DNA from: Cupriavidus sp. AU9028
GTDB lineage: Bacteria > Pseudomonadota > Gammaproteobacteria > Burkholderiales > Burkholderiaceae
Direction: 5' to 3'
Assembly (NCBI RefSeq): GCF_019795295.1
Contig: NZ_JAIMCG010000011.1
Span: 62,001 to 126,000, forward strand
DNA: 64,000 bases
Made by a program: the position numbers and the translations under genes. Below, piece after piece: positions 29,828-39,921 of this stretch. The stretch's first letter is position 1; the number at the start of each line of letters is the position of its first letter. The notes beneath the pieces are model-generated. The model did not search any database and was not told where the DNA came from. It saw only the letters and a list, made by a program, of their open reading frames with translations.

Positions 29828-29864
29828 CCCAGGACAATGCAGCTGGCACCGCCCTGCCTACAAT
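29824..29864 (+). promoter_or_regulatory. FNR/ANR-like box and -10 box before the universal stress gene
   Basis: TTGACCCAGGACAA at 29824-29837 matches the FNR/ANR consensus TTGAY-N4-RTCAA at 9 of 10 positions. TACAAT at 29859-29864 is a good -10 hexamer. If transcription starts near 29871, the box is centred at about -40.5, the place of class II activation by FNR-type regulators. The box overlaps the stop codon of the LysR gene. Prediction by eye only. Confidence 0.45.
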
Positions 29865-29933
29865 GAAAACTGTCGCAGGCGCTGCACCAGCGTCCGGCAT
29901 GCCTGCCTTTGTACCACTGCAAGGAGATTGGCC

Positions 29934-30368
29934 ATGTTTCAACATATCCTGCTTCCCACCGACGGTTCGGAGCTCTCCCGCAAGGCGATCAACGGCGGCA
30001 TTGAACTGGCGAAAGCCATTGGCGCGCGCATCACGGCCTATGTCTGCCTCGAGGAGTATCCGTACACGCCGTTCAGCGAAATCGTCGTCGAACCGCCGCA
30101 GGCGTTCCGCGAACGGATCGAGAGCCAGGCGCGCATCTATCTGAAGGAAGTCCAGGCCGCCGCGGAAGCAGCGAGCGTGCCGTGCGACGCCGACATGTCC
30201 ACCTTCTCGGTGCCTTACCTGGGCATCATCGACGCCGCCGAGCGCCACGGCTGCGACGTCATTTTCATGGCGTCGCACGGGCGGCGGGGGCTGTCCGGGC
30301 TGCTGCTGGGCAGCGAGACGCAGAAGGTGCTGACGCACACCGATATTCCGGTGATCGTCTGGCGCTGA
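29934..30368 (+). CDS. Universal stress protein (UspA family)
   Basis: The 144-residue product has the UspA fold: ILLPTDGSELSRKAINGGIELAK at the start and the ATP-binding motif at the end, ASHGRRGLSGLLLGSETQKVL (G-2x-G-9x-G(S/T)), so it should bind ATP. Such proteins aid survival under stress and in many proteobacteria are induced by low oxygen. The ATG at 29934 follows AAGGAG by seven bases. The 5' region carries an FNR/ANR-like site. A REP-like repeat cluster lies directly after the stop codon and separates it from the convergent aceA. Confidence 0.94.
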   Translation: MFQHILLPTDGSELSRKAINGGIELAKAIGARITAYVCLEEYPYTPFSEIVVEPPQAFRERIESQARIYLKEVQAAAEAASVPCDADMSTFSVPYLGIIDAAERHGCDVIFMASHGRRGLSGLLLGSETQKVLTHTDIPVIVWR

Positions 30369-30370
30369 GT

Positions 30371-30634
30371 GCCCTCTCCCCCGGCCCCTCTCCCGCACGC
30401 AGGCGAGGGGAGAAAACCCGCGGTGTTTCCATTGCTCCTGGTGTTGCCCCTCTCTCGCAAGCCGGCGAGCGAGCAAACCAACGGTGTGTCCATTGCAGCC
30501 GGTGTTCCCCCTCTCCGTTTCAAGGGGAGAGGGCCGGGGAGAGGGGTTGGTCTTGCCTGCGGCGCGCATGCTACCGCTCGCCTGCCCTCTCCCCCGGCCC
30601 CTCTCCCGCACGCGGGCGAGGGGAGAAAACCCGC
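30371..30634. repeat. GC-rich REP-like repeat cluster, copy 2, with flanking 51-bp direct repeat
   Basis: Between the convergent universal stress gene and aceA, the segments 30371-30421 and 30584-30634 are 51-base direct repeats that differ at one base. Each contains CCCTCTCCCCCGG-type words and a GC-rich palindrome. The middle part has further degenerate copies (CCCCTCTC..., CTCCGTTTCAAGGGGAGAGG). It belongs to the same family as the elements at 26150 and 59884. Confidence 0.8.
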
Positions 30635-30646
30635 AGTCATTCCGGC

Positions 30647-31939
<1,293 letters not shown>

Positions 31940-32077
31940 TTCACTCTCCTCTCTCTAGATGGTGTCGATACCGGAATCGGCGACGGCGAAACCGCGGGTT
32001 GCGCCGGACTGTGCGCGCTGAGCAGGACCCGGGCATTTCCGGCTTCGGCCGCTGCCAGGACACGCTTCAGTCCTATG

Positions 32078-32089
32078 TCTTATATAAGA
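32078..32089 (-). promoter_or_regulatory. AT-rich palindrome, possible aceA -10 region
   Basis: TCTTATATAAGA is a perfect 12-base palindrome about 140 bases before the aceA start. Read on the minus strand, TATATA could be the -10 box, giving a leader of about 135 bases. No -35 hexamer is convincing, so a regulator-dependent promoter or a regulator half-site is also possible. Confidence 0.3.
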
Positions 32090-32245
32090 GTCTAGAGAGT
32101 GACCCTGCGTCGCAACAAGTGCGAAAGCGGGAAAGGCCTCCTATTTTTTATCCTTTGTATTCAACGGCTTGTCGGTTCGTTTTCGCCATACGGGACGCAC
32201 TTTTCCATCATGAGAAATGCCGGTTGTGCTCCGCACCGCTGGATT

Positions 32246-32253
32246 TTTGCAAA
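32246..32253. promoter_or_regulatory. TTTGCAAA palindrome upstream of aceA
   Basis: A perfect TTTGCAAA lies about 310 bases before aceA. The same core occurs in the operator of RamB-type (ScfR) regulators that control glyoxylate and propionate genes in actinobacteria. One short palindrome is weak evidence and no RamB-like gene is in the window. Confidence 0.2.
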
Positions 32254-32383
32254 TCAAAACCCCATTCCGCATCATGAAAAAAGCGCGGTTGGCGGCATGG
32301 CAAGGGAAAAGCGGCGACGACGCTGCCACGTCGTGTCCGTCGCCGGTGAATCAGGGCGCAATCAGGGCGCAATCAGGTCGCAA

Positions 32384-32893
32384 TCAGCCCGCAGCCAGGC
32401 CCGTATCCGACACCAGTACGCCGTCCTCGTCGGCATAGATCCAGTCGCCCGGACGGACCAGCGCGCCCGGCATCTGCAGCGCAACGTCACGCTCGCCGGC
32501 ATTGCGCCGCTGGCTCCTGCGCGGGTGCAGGCCCAGCGCCCGCACGCCGATGCCGCAGTCATTCAGCTCGAGCGTGTCGCGCACGCAACCGTTGACGACG
32601 ATGCCCGCCCAGCCGTTCTTCTCGGCCAGCAAGCCCAGGTTGCCGCCCACCAGCGCACAGCGCATCGAGCCGCCGCCGTCGACCACCAGCACCCGGCCGT
32701 CGCCGGCCGTCTCCAGCGTCGCGCGGACCAGGCTGTTGTCCTCGAACACCTTCAGCGTGGCGGCGGGTCCCGCGAAGCGCGTGGCCTTGCCCAGCGCCTG
32801 CCAGCCGGTGGTTGTCAGGACACGCAGCGTGCCGGCGGCCAGTTGGTCCTCGTGGGCATCGCACAGATCGGCGGTGGCAAAGTTCATGGTCAT
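32384..32893 (-). CDS. rraA: RraA-family protein (RNase E regulator / HMG aldolase)
   Basis: The 169-residue product belongs to the RraA family. In E. coli RraA is a trimer that binds RNase E and slows RNA decay; relatives in pseudomonads are 4-hydroxy-4-methyl-2-oxoglutarate aldolases. The family motifs are present: ATADLCDAH at the start, [17 protein letters not shown], and [15 protein letters not shown] with the Arg-Asp pair seen in the aldolases. Either role is possible from sequence. Two ATGs, at 32893 and 32887, are candidate starts; AAGGAG is 4 bases before the first and 10 before the second. It stands alone between aceA and the LytTR pair. Confidence 0.88.
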   Translation of the reverse strand: MTMNFATADLCDAHEDQLAAGTLRVLTTTGWQALGKATRFAGPAATLKVFEDNSLVRATLETAGDGRVLVVDGGGSMRCALVGGNLGLLAEKNGWAGIVVNGCVRDTLELNDCGIGVRALGLHPRRSQRRNAGERDVALQMPGALVRPGDWIYADEDGVLVSDTGLAAG

Positions 32894-33049
32894 CGGTCTC
32901 CTTGATGTTCGTACAGGTTCGGGCAACGCCCGGGCGCGACGGCGCAGCGCTGCTGGCGAGCCGCCGTGACCACGATCATAGAACAAGGGAACCGGCGCGC
33001 CCTGGCCGACTGCCGAGACGCGCAGACAGGGAGAGGATGGCTGCGGGGT

Positions 33050-33877
33050 CTACATCTGCTTGAACAGATGCGCGTACTGGCGCGCGACCGGCAGCGTTTC
33101 GGGGCGATTGCGCAGCTTCAAGGCGAGCCGGCCGAGGGAATGGTTGACCGCGCTTGCCACGCAGTCGATATTGACCACGGTGCCGCGATGAATCTGCCAG
33201 AAGCGATCCGGATCCAGCCGCTGCGTCAGTTCCCGCAGGCTGGTGCGGATCAGCGCCTCCCCGTTGGCGGAGACGACATTGACGTACTTGTCGGTCGCTT
33301 CCAGGTAGATGACCTCGTCCACCGGAATGATGCGCACCTCCTGCCCGACCAGCGCCTTGATGAAGCGCAGGTACTGCCCGTTACCCGCCCTGGGCGGGTT
33401 GGCGTCCACGCCCTCCAGACCCGCCAGCCGCTCCAGCAGCTGCGCGATGCGCTCGAGCCGGGCCGCCGCGTTGTCGGCGGAAGGGGCCTGGGTGGCAAGC
33501 CTGGCCTTGAGCCGCTGCACCGTGCCTTCCAGGCGTTCGCGCTGGATCGGCTTGAGAACATAGTCGACCGCCGCCTGCTCGAAGGCCTCGACGGCAAACT
33601 GGTCGTAGGCGGTGACGAACACCACCAGCGGCGGCGACGGCATCGCGCGAAGCTCGCGCGCCACCTCCATGCCGCTCAGCCCCGGCATGCGGATATCGAG
33701 GAAGGCGATGCCGGGCCGATGCTGCCGTACCGCCTCCACCGCCGCCATGCCGTCATGCACGGTCGCGATGGTCTGCGCCTCTGGCCACAACGCGCCGAGC
33801 TCGGCCTGCAGCACCCGCGCCAGCAGCGGTTCGTCGTCGGCGATCAGCACGGTCGGGGCAGTATTGGCAGCGGTCAT
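33050..33877 (-). CDS. LytTR-type response regulator (AlgR/LytR class)
   Basis: The 275-residue protein has an N-terminal receiver domain (TVLIADDEPLLARVL with the acidic pair, phosphoacceptor D in AFLDIRMPGLSGMEV, and the lysine of VLKPIQ) and a C-terminal LytTR DNA-binding domain (YLRFIKALVGQEVRIIPVDEVIYLEATDKY, here in two blocks, then WQIHRGTVVNIDCV). Such regulators control, for example, alginate and twitching in Pseudomonas or cell-surface genes elsewhere. Its ATG overlaps the stop of the kinase gene by four bases, so it is the second gene of a two-gene operon. The target genes cannot be told from this window. Confidence 0.93.
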   Translation of the reverse strand: MTAANTAPTVLIADDEPLLARVLQAELGALWPEAQTIATVHDGMAAVEAVRQHRPGIAFLDIRMPGLSGMEVARELRAMPSPPLVVFVTAYDQFAVEAFEQAAVDYVLKPIQRERLEGTVQRLKARLATQAPSADNAAARLERIAQLLERLAGLEGVDANPPRAGNGQYLRFIKALVGQEVRIIPVDEVIYLEATDKYVNVVSANGEALIRTSLRELTQRLDPDRFWQIHRGTVVNIDCVASAVNHSLGRLALKLRNRPETLPVARQYAHLFKQM

Positions 33878-35142
33878 GGGTGGTGACGTTGGCGGAAGGT
33901 GGAAGACGCCGTGGGACCCGGCATGGCGGTGGCGCCGGTGGCGGCGCGGGCCGCGTTGGGCACCGCGGCCGGCACGGGGATGGCATCCCCCCTCGGCGCG
34001 CGAACCGGCTCATTCAGGCCGCGGCAGGCCGGCTCGCCGGGCGCGGCCCGATGCGTGATCGGCAGCGTCAGCCGGATCACGACCCCGTGCGGGCTGTTCT
34101 CTTCGATCTGCATCCCGGCTGCCGCGCCGAACAGCCGCGCCAGGCGTTCCCGTACATGGGTCAGCCCGAGTCCCGAGCCAGAGTCTGCGCCCATGCCGGC
34201 ATCCTGGCCGAACCCGACGCCGGTGTCGGCGATCACCACCTGCACCGCGGACGCCCCATGCTCGCGTGCGACGACACTGATGTGCCCGCCCTGCACCGCC
34301 GGCTCGATGCCGTGCCGCACCGCGTTCTCGACCAGCGGCTGGATCAGCATCGGCGGAATCTCGGCGTTGGCCAGGCCGGGCGGCAGCTCGAAGCGGTAGG
34401 ACAGCCGCGAGCCGAAGCGCAGCACCTGGATATCGAGATAGCTGCGCAGCAGCGCGAATTCCTGCTCCAGGGTGCACTGCTCCGCCCGGGTATGGGCCAG
34501 CGAGCGCCGCAGGAAGCCGATCAGCCCCTGCAGCAGCCGCCGCGCCGCTGGCGGGTCGGTGGCAATCAGGCCGTCCAGATGGGCCAGCGAATTGAACAGG
34601 AAGTGCGGCTCGATCTGCGCCTGCAATGCCATCAGCTGCGCCCGCACCAGTTGCTTCTCGGCCTCCTCGCGCTGCAGCGCGTCCAGCGCGGCCTGCCGCT
34701 GCAGGGAGGTCAGCCGCTCGCGCGACCAGTAGAAGTAGATCATGCTGGAGGCGCCCAGCATCCCGACCACCAGGCACATGCGCAGCATGCTGTTGGCCTC
34801 TTCCATCGACTTCGGCGGCAGCGCGAGCACCTCGCGCGTCGCCCAGCTGCCGAACAGCACGCCAAGCGGAACCGCTGCCACGGCCAGCATCACGAAGGGC
34901 CAGGTGGCCGGCTTCTCCTCGCGCCAGATCAGCACGCGCGGCACGTCGATCAGCGCCCAGATCGACAGGCCGATCAGCTGGCTATAGACGAAGTTGTGCC
35001 ACAGCGAGCCGCCATGGTCGAAGCCGTATTTCAGGCTCAGCGCGATGACCGTGTTCATCACCAGCACGAACAGCAGGTCGCGCGCCCAGAGCGTCTGCCG
35101 GGACGGAATGGCCAGGGTAAAGGGACAGTGTGGGGATTTCAT
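33874..35142 (-). CDS. LytS/YehU-type sensor histidine kinase
   Basis: The 422-residue product has four or more N-terminal hydrophobic helices (residues about 20-140), a coiled linker (RLTSLQRQAALDALQREEAEKQL), the His_kinase domain with phosphoacceptor histidine in LQAQIEPHFLFNSLAHLDGL, and an HATPase module (LVENAVRHGIEPAV, DTGVGFGQD, GSGLGLTHVRERL). The last 50 residues are an alanine/proline-rich tail without known role. No periplasmic sensor domain is evident, so the signal is probably read by the membrane part. The ATG at 35142 is the first in frame with hydrophobic context. It is upstream of and coupled to the LytTR regulator. Confidence 0.93.
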   Translation of the reverse strand: MKSPHCPFTLAIPSRQTLWARDLLFVLVMNTVIALSLKYGFDHGGSLWHNFVYSQLIGLSIWALIDVPRVLIWREEKPATWPFVMLAVAAVPLGVLFGSWATREVLALPPKSMEEANSMLRMCLVVGMLGASSMIYFYWSRERLTSLQRQAALDALQREEAEKQLVRAQLMALQAQIEPHFLFNSLAHLDGLIATDPPAARRLLQGLIGFLRRSLAHTRAEQCTLEQEFALLRSYLDIQVLRFGSRLSYRFELPPGLANAEIPPMLIQPLVENAVRHGIEPAVQGGHISVVAREHGASAVQVVIADTGVGFGQDAGMGADSGSGLGLTHVRERLARLFGAAAGMQIEENSPHGVVIRLTLPITHRAAPGEPACRGLNEPVRAPRGDAIPVPAAVPNAARAATGATAMPGPTASSTFRQRHHP

Positions 35143-35216
35143 CTCGCCTCCACCCGCCCGCTGGCAACCGGCCGGACTGGCCGGGGCGCGCCGCGAGGCG
35201 GGACTTCCGGCCCATT

Positions 35217-35609
35217 CTAGTCGTGCCGGGCCACCGGGCAAACCTCGCGGCTTGCTGCATCGCGATGCCGCCGCAGCGCGGCCCACCAGTTGCCGCTGAG
35301 CAGATAGCGCGGGAAGGTGATCCACTGTTCGGCCAGCAGCCGGACGGCCGCATCGCGCGGACCGTCGAACGGCACGGGGCGCAGCGCCTCCAGCCGATGG
35401 CCGCGGGCCTGCAAGGCGAGCGACATGCCCGCCGCGACCAGGCCAAGCGCCAGCGCCGGCAGCGATAGACGGACCAGCCCGTAGAGCGCCAGCACGGTGC
35501 CCGCCAGGAACAGCGGCACGGCAACGAGGTGGATCAGCAGGTTGAGCGGATGGCGGTGGCTGGCGGCATAGTCGCGCCACTGCCGGGTCAGCAGAGACGG
35601 GGATGGCAT
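35217..35609 (-). CDS. DUF962 (Mpo1-like) membrane protein
   Basis: The 130-residue product has the DUF962/Mpo1-like pattern: TRQWRDYAASHRHPLNLLIHLVAVPLF with histidines in the first helix, two more hydrophobic helices (AGTVLALYGLVRLSLPALALGLVAA), and a soluble tail. Yeast Mpo1 is an iron-dependent dioxygenase of 2-hydroxy fatty acids; bacterial function is not established. The ATG at 35609 begins MPSPSLLTRQW. It precedes the LytS-type kinase gene by 74 bases on the same strand and could share its promoter. Confidence 0.8.
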   Translation of the reverse strand: MPSPSLLTRQWRDYAASHRHPLNLLIHLVAVPLFLAGTVLALYGLVRLSLPALALGLVAAGMSLALQARGHRLEALRPVPFDGPRDAAVRLLAEQWITFPRYLLSGNWWAALRRHRDAASREVCPVARHD

Positions 35610-35778
35610 CGGTCGTCCTCCGGTGGCAGGCACGGACAGGCGTCGTACCCTTGCCGGCACTGTAGCGGCGCCGGTGCGGCGGGACCAGCGCCATGCGACG
35701 AACCGTGCGCCGGATACCGCCAGCTTCGCCTGGCGGTCGCGGACGGATCCCTCGCGTCCGCGGGCGGCGCTGCGGGCG

Positions 35779-36726
35779 TCAGTCCGCCAGCGCCACCGCC
35801 CCGTTCGCTTCGGACAGCACGCTGCTGACGGCCTGCGGCGACAGGTGCGGCGCGAACAGCTGGATGAAGGACTGCGCGTAGCCGCGCAGATAGGCGCCGC
35901 GCCGCACTGCAACACTGGTGGTGTTGGACTGGAACAGATGCCCGGCATCGATGCGCACGAGCCCGCTGTCCTTGCGTTCGTCGTAGGCCATCGACGCGAT
36001 GATGCCGACGCCCAGGTCCAGTTCGGCATAGGTCTTGATGACGTCGGCATCGAGCGCCGTCAGCACGATCTCGGGGTGCAGGCCCGCGTCGGCGAAGGCG
36101 GCGTCGATCCGTCGCCGTCCGGTAAAGCCGGCGTCGTAGGTGATCAGCGGAAAGCCGGCCACGTCCTCCAGCGTCGGCTGCGGTACCAGCGTCAATGGAT
36201 GCTGCGGTGCGACGACCAGCACGTGCTGCCAGCTATAGGCATCGAAGGCGGTCAGGGCCGGCTCGCTGGCCAGCGCCTCGGTGGCGATGCCGATGTCGGC
36301 CTGCCCGCTGAGCAGCAGTTCGACGATATGCGCGGGCGACGCTTCCTGCAGCGCCAGCGTGACATGCGGGTAGCTGCGGCGGAAGGCGGTCACCACGCGC
36401 GGCAAGGCGTAGCGGGCCTGGGTATGGGTGGTCGCGACGGTCAGGCGGCCGGTATGCCGGCCGGCGAACTCGTCGCCCGCCTGCTTCAGATTCTCGGCTT
36501 CGAGCAGCAGCCGCTCGACGATCCGCACGATCTCCCGTCCCGGCGGGGTCAAGCCGGTCAGCCGCTTGCCATAGCGCTCGAAGATCTCCACGCCCAGTTC
36601 CTCCTCCAGCTCGCGGATCTGGCGCGACACGCCGGGCTGCGAGGTGTACAGCGCGTTGGCCACCTCGGTCAGGTTGAACTGGCGGCGCACCGCCTCGCGA
36701 ATGGAACGCAATTGCTGGAAGTTCAT
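35779..36726 (-). CDS. cysB: CysB-type LysR regulator of sulfur assimilation
   Basis: The 315-residue product is a LysR regulator of the CysB/Cbl branch: [23 protein letters not shown], then [36 protein letters not shown], very close to enterobacterial CysB and Cbl. CysB activates sulfate uptake and cysteine genes, with N-acetylserine as inducer. The ATG overlaps the cysA stop codon by four bases, so the regulator is the last gene of the sulfate operon it presumably controls. CysB and Cbl cannot be separated by sequence alone. Confidence 0.92.
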   Translation of the reverse strand: MNFQQLRSIREAVRRQFNLTEVANALYTSQPGVSRQIRELEEELGVEIFERYGKRLTGLTPPGREIVRIVERLLLEAENLKQAGDEFAGRHTGRLTVATTHTQARYALPRVVTAFRRSYPHVTLALQEASPAHIVELLLSGQADIGIATEALASEPALTAFDAYSWQHVLVVAPQHPLTLVPQPTLEDVAGFPLITYDAGFTGRRRIDAAFADAGLHPEIVLTALDADVIKTYAELDLGVGIIASMAYDERKDSGLVRIDAGHLFQSNTTSVAVRRGAYLRGYAQSFIQLFAPHLSPQAVSSVLSEANGAVALAD

Positions 36727-37814
36727 GAGGTCGCTCCGCTGGCGGCAGGAAACACGCGCATCGCGCGCGGCCGGGCCCGCAGCCGTTCCCCTTCGCGATA
36801 GTTCTCGCGCTCGAAGCGCTCCAGCGGCACCGCCACCTCGATCAGCTCGCTGTTGTCCTCCCGCTCGAGTTCCAGTTGCGCGACCGGCCCCAGCGCCAGC
36901 GCCCGGCGCAGCGTGGCGGCGATGCCGTCGCTGCCTGCCGCGGCCCGCTCCACCTCGAACTCGTGCGGCCGGACAAAGGCGACCGCCTTGCCGGAGCGGA
37001 CCGCGGCGTCAGCCGGGCCGCCCGGCACGTTCAGCAGCGCCGAACCGGTTCGCAGCAGTGCACCGTCGCCGGCAAGCTCCCCGTGCAGACGATTGACATT
37101 GCCAAGGAAACCATAGACGAAGGGCGTCTCCGGCCGGCCGTAGACCTGCGCCGGGGACCCCTCCTGCTGGACCCGGCCGCGGTGCATCAGCACGATGCGG
37201 TCGGCCACCTCCAGCGCTTCCTCCTGGTCATGGGTGACGAACACGCTGGTGATGTGCAGGTCGTCATGCAGCTTGCGCAACCAGCGCCGCAGCTCCTTGC
37301 GTACCTGCGCATCGAGCGCGCCGAACGGTTCGTCCAGCAACAGCACGCGCGGCTGCACCGCCAGGGCCCGCGCCAGCGCGACCCGCTGGCGCTGCCCGCC
37401 CGACAGTTGGCCCGGATAGCGCTGGCCCAGCCCGTCGAGCTGCACCATTGCCAGCAGCTCCTGCACGCGCGCCCGGATACTGGCGGCGTCCGGGCGCTGC
37501 GCCTTGTCCCGGACCCGCAGGCCGAATGCGATGTTCTCGAACACCGTCAGGTGGCGGAACAACGCGTAGTGCTGGAAGACGAAGCCGACGCCCCGCTCGC
37601 GTACCGGCACCGCGCTGGCGTCCTCGCCGTCCAGCAGCACCTTGCCGCTGTCCGGCCGCTCCAGCCCGGCGATGATCCGCAACAGCGTCGTCTTGCCGCA
37701 ACCGGAAGGCCCGAGCAATGCGGTCAGCTCGCCGCGGCCAAAATCCAGATGGATGTCGTCGAGCGCCACATAGTTGCCGAAGCGCTTGTGCAGTTGATGG
37801 ACCTGAATGCTCAT
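36723..37814 (-). CDS. cysA: Sulfate/thiosulfate ABC transporter ATPase CysA
   Basis: CysA is the ATP-binding subunit of the sulfate/thiosulfate importer. The 363-residue product has Walker [11 protein letters not shown]-loop [18 protein letters not shown], signature [15 protein letters not shown], Walker [13 protein letters not shown] and the H-loop [15 protein letters not shown], then a C-terminal TOBE-like domain from about residue 240 that senses regulation. The ATG at 37814 ([20 protein letters not shown]) overlaps the cysW stop by four bases. It is the fifth gene of sbp-hydrolase-cysT-cysW-cysA-cysB. Confidence 0.97.
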   Translation of the reverse strand: MSIQVHQLHKRFGNYVALDDIHLDFGRGELTALLGPSGCGKTTLLRIIAGLERPDSGKVLLDGEDASAVPVRERGVGFVFQHYALFRHLTVFENIAFGLRVRDKAQRPDAASIRARVQELLAMVQLDGLGQRYPGQLSGGQRQRVALARALAVQPRVLLLDEPFGALDAQVRKELRRWLRKLHDDLHITSVFVTHDQEEALEVADRIVLMHRGRVQQEGSPAQVYGRPETPFVYGFLGNVNRLHGELAGDGALLRTGSALLNVPGGPADAAVRSGKAVAFVRPHEFEVERAAAGSDGIAATLRRALALGPVAQLELEREDNSELIEVAVPLERFERENYREGERLRARPRAMRVFPAASGATS

Positions 37815-38743
37815 GCTGTTCTTCCTTGCCATGCGGGCTGCGAATGCTGCGGCTCCGCCTCGATCTGCTGCGTCGCGCCGGCATGCAGCCGGTACTCGAC
37901 CCAGGTCTTCAACGCAAGCGTGACGAGGGCCAGCAGCGCCAGCAGCGATGCCACGGCAAACGCGGCGGCGAAGTTGTATTCGTTGTAGAGAATCTCGACA
38001 TGCAGCGGCATGGTGTTGGTCATGCCACGGATATGCCCCGACACCACCGATACCGCGCCGAACTCGCCCATCGCCCGTGCGTTGCACAGGATCACCCCGT
38101 ACAGCAGGCCCCAGCGGATGTTGGGCAGCGTCACCCGCCAGAAGGTCTGCCAGCCGGATGCGCCGAGCACGATCGCCGCTTCCTCCTCGTCATTGCCCTG
38201 CGCCTGCATCAGCGGAATCAGCTCGCGGGCCACGAAGGGAAAGGTGACGAAGATGGTCGCCAGCACGATGCCCGGCACGGCGAACAGGATGCGGATATCG
38301 TGCTCCGCGAGCCAGGGGCCGAACCAGCCCTGCGCGCCGAACAGCAGCACGTAGACCAGGCCGGAGATCACCGGCGACACCGAGAACGGCAGGTCGATCA
38401 GCGTGATCAGCAGGCTCTTGCCGGGAAACTCGAAGCGCGCGATGGCCCAGGCCGCTGCCACGCCGAACACCAGGTTCAGCGGCACGGCAATGGCGGCGAC
38501 GGTCAGCGTCAGCCGGATCGCCGCCAACGCGTCCGGGTCGGTCAGCGATTGCCAGTATGTGTCGACGCCCTTGGCCAGGGCCTGGTGAAACACCGACACC
38601 AGCGGCACCAGCAGGAATACCCCGAGGAACAGCGTGGCGATGCCGATCAGCAGGTAGCGGACCCAGGGCGGACCCGCCAGCGCGGGCGATGCGGTCGCAC
38701 GCGATGTCGGCGAAGCGGCGGAGATGGCAACGGTCGCGCCCAT
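37811..38743 (-). CDS. cysW: Sulfate ABC transporter permease CysW
   Basis: CysW is one of the two membrane subunits of the sulfate/thiosulfate importer. The 310-residue product has six hydrophobic helices and the EAA loop for CysA docking ([28 protein letters not shown]). An alanine/threonine-rich N-terminal stretch of about 25 residues precedes the first helix. It lies one base after the cysT stop and overlaps cysA by four bases. Confidence 0.96.
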   Translation of the reverse strand: MGATVAISAASPTSRATASPALAGPPWVRYLLIGIATLFLGVFLLVPLVSVFHQALAKGVDTYWQSLTDPDALAAIRLTLTVAAIAVPLNLVFGVAAAWAIARFEFPGKSLLITLIDLPFSVSPVISGLVYVLLFGAQGWFGPWLAEHDIRILFAVPGIVLATIFVTFPFVARELIPLMQAQGNDEEEAAIVLGASGWQTFWRVTLPNIRWGLLYGVILCNARAMGEFGAVSVVSGHIRGMTNTMPLHVEILYNEYNFAAAFAVASLLALLALVTLALKTWVEYRLHAGATQQIEAEPQHSQPAWQGRTA

Positions 38744-38744
38744 G

Positions 38745-39767
38745 TCAACGCTCCACCGGCAGGGAATCGAGCGAGGGACCGTCGGCGGCCCGGTCGGCGG
38801 GCGTGCCGCCCCCCTCCCCCTGGCGCCGCCGCGACCATCCCTGCAGCGCGTTGATCAGCAGCAGCAGCGCGAAGGAGACGGTCAGCATCACCACCGCCAC
38901 GGCGGTGGCGCCGGCATAGTCGTACTGCTCGAGCTTGGTATAGATCATCAGCGGCGCGATCTCGGACACCATCGGCATGTTGCCGCTGATGAAGACCACC
39001 GAACCGTACTCGCCCGTGGCGCGGGCAAAGGCCAGCGCAAACCCGGTCAGCAGCGCCGGCAGGATCGCGGGCAGGATCACCCGGCGCGCGGTCTGCCAGG
39101 GGGTGGCGCCCAGCGTGGCAGCCGCCTCCTCCAGCTCGCGCTCGGCTTCCTCCAGCACCGGCTGCACCGTGCGCACCACGAACGGCAGGCCGATGAAGGT
39201 CAGCGCCACCACCACGCCCAACGGCGTGAAGGCGACGCGCAATCCCAGCGGCTCCAGCCATTGGCCGAACCAGCCGTTGGCGGAGAACAGCGCGGTCAGC
39301 GCGATGCCGGCGACCGCCGTGGGCAACGCGAACGGCAGATCGACCAGCGCGTCCAGCAGGCGCCGGCCGGGAAAGCGGTAGCGCACCAGCACCCAGGCCA
39401 CGACCAGGCCGAACCCTGTATTGATCAGCGCGGCGATCAGCGAAGCGCCAAAGCTGAGCCGATAGGCGGCCAGCACGCGCGGTTGCGTCACGGCTGCCCA
39501 GAAATCGGCCCAGCTCAGCGTGAACGCCTTCAGGAACGCCGCCGACAACGGCAGCAGCACGATCAGGGTCAGGTACAGCAGCGTGAAGCCAAGGGTCAGG
39601 CCGAAGCCCGGCAGCACGGTCGCGCGCCGGCCGCTGCCCGGGCGGCGTGGCCACTGCAGGCCTTCACGCGCGGCAGTGCCGGGATGCGCGGCGGCCAGGG
39701 TGCCCGCCGCGCTGGCAGCGGCGGACGCGGCTGCCGGGGCGGGCCTCAATGAAGCAGAGGATGTCAT
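38745..39767 (-). CDS. cysT: Sulfate ABC transporter permease CysT
   Basis: CysT (CysU) is the other membrane subunit of the sulfate/thiosulfate importer. The 340-residue product has an unusually long alanine-rich N-terminal region (residues 1-50) before the six helices, and the EAA loop [29 protein letters not shown]. The permease core ([30 protein letters not shown]) is typical. It follows the hydrolase gene after 154 bases and is one base from cysW. The ATG at 39767 is the first in-frame start; a later one would also leave the helices intact. Confidence 0.95.
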   Translation of the reverse strand: MTSSASLRPAPAAASAAASAAGTLAAAHPGTAAREGLQWPRRPGSGRRATVLPGFGLTLGFTLLYLTLIVLLPLSAAFLKAFTLSWADFWAAVTQPRVLAAYRLSFGASLIAALINTGFGLVVAWVLVRYRFPGRRLLDALVDLPFALPTAVAGIALTALFSANGWFGQWLEPLGLRVAFTPLGVVVALTFIGLPFVVRTVQPVLEEAERELEEAAATLGATPWQTARRVILPAILPALLTGFALAFARATGEYGSVVFISGNMPMVSEIAPLMIYTKLEQYDYAGATAVAVVMLTVSFALLLLINALQGWSRRRQGEGGGTPADRAADGPSLDSLPVER

Positions 39768-39921
39768 GGTCGGACGGGCTCTCTCGCCGTGGCGGCGGGC
39801 GGAAAAACAGAATGCGGCGGCGGGCAGCGCGACGTTCGCTGCCCCCCGGCGGGCTCAAACACCCATTGTGCAGAGCGGTCCTTATATGCAGAACGAATAT
39901 TTCCGCATGTCTTTAGTCGCC

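Larger units (their letters stand above)
31940..32383. other. Intergenic region upstream of aceA
   Basis: This 444-base stretch between rraA and aceA (both leftward) is clearly less GC-rich than its surroundings, especially 32070-32290, and holds no convincing gene. It likely contains the aceA promoter and operator sites, two of which are listed separately. The related motifs CATCATGAGAAA (about 32206) and CATCATGAAAAA (about 32269) resemble a spaced direct repeat and could be another regulator site. Confidence 0.5.
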
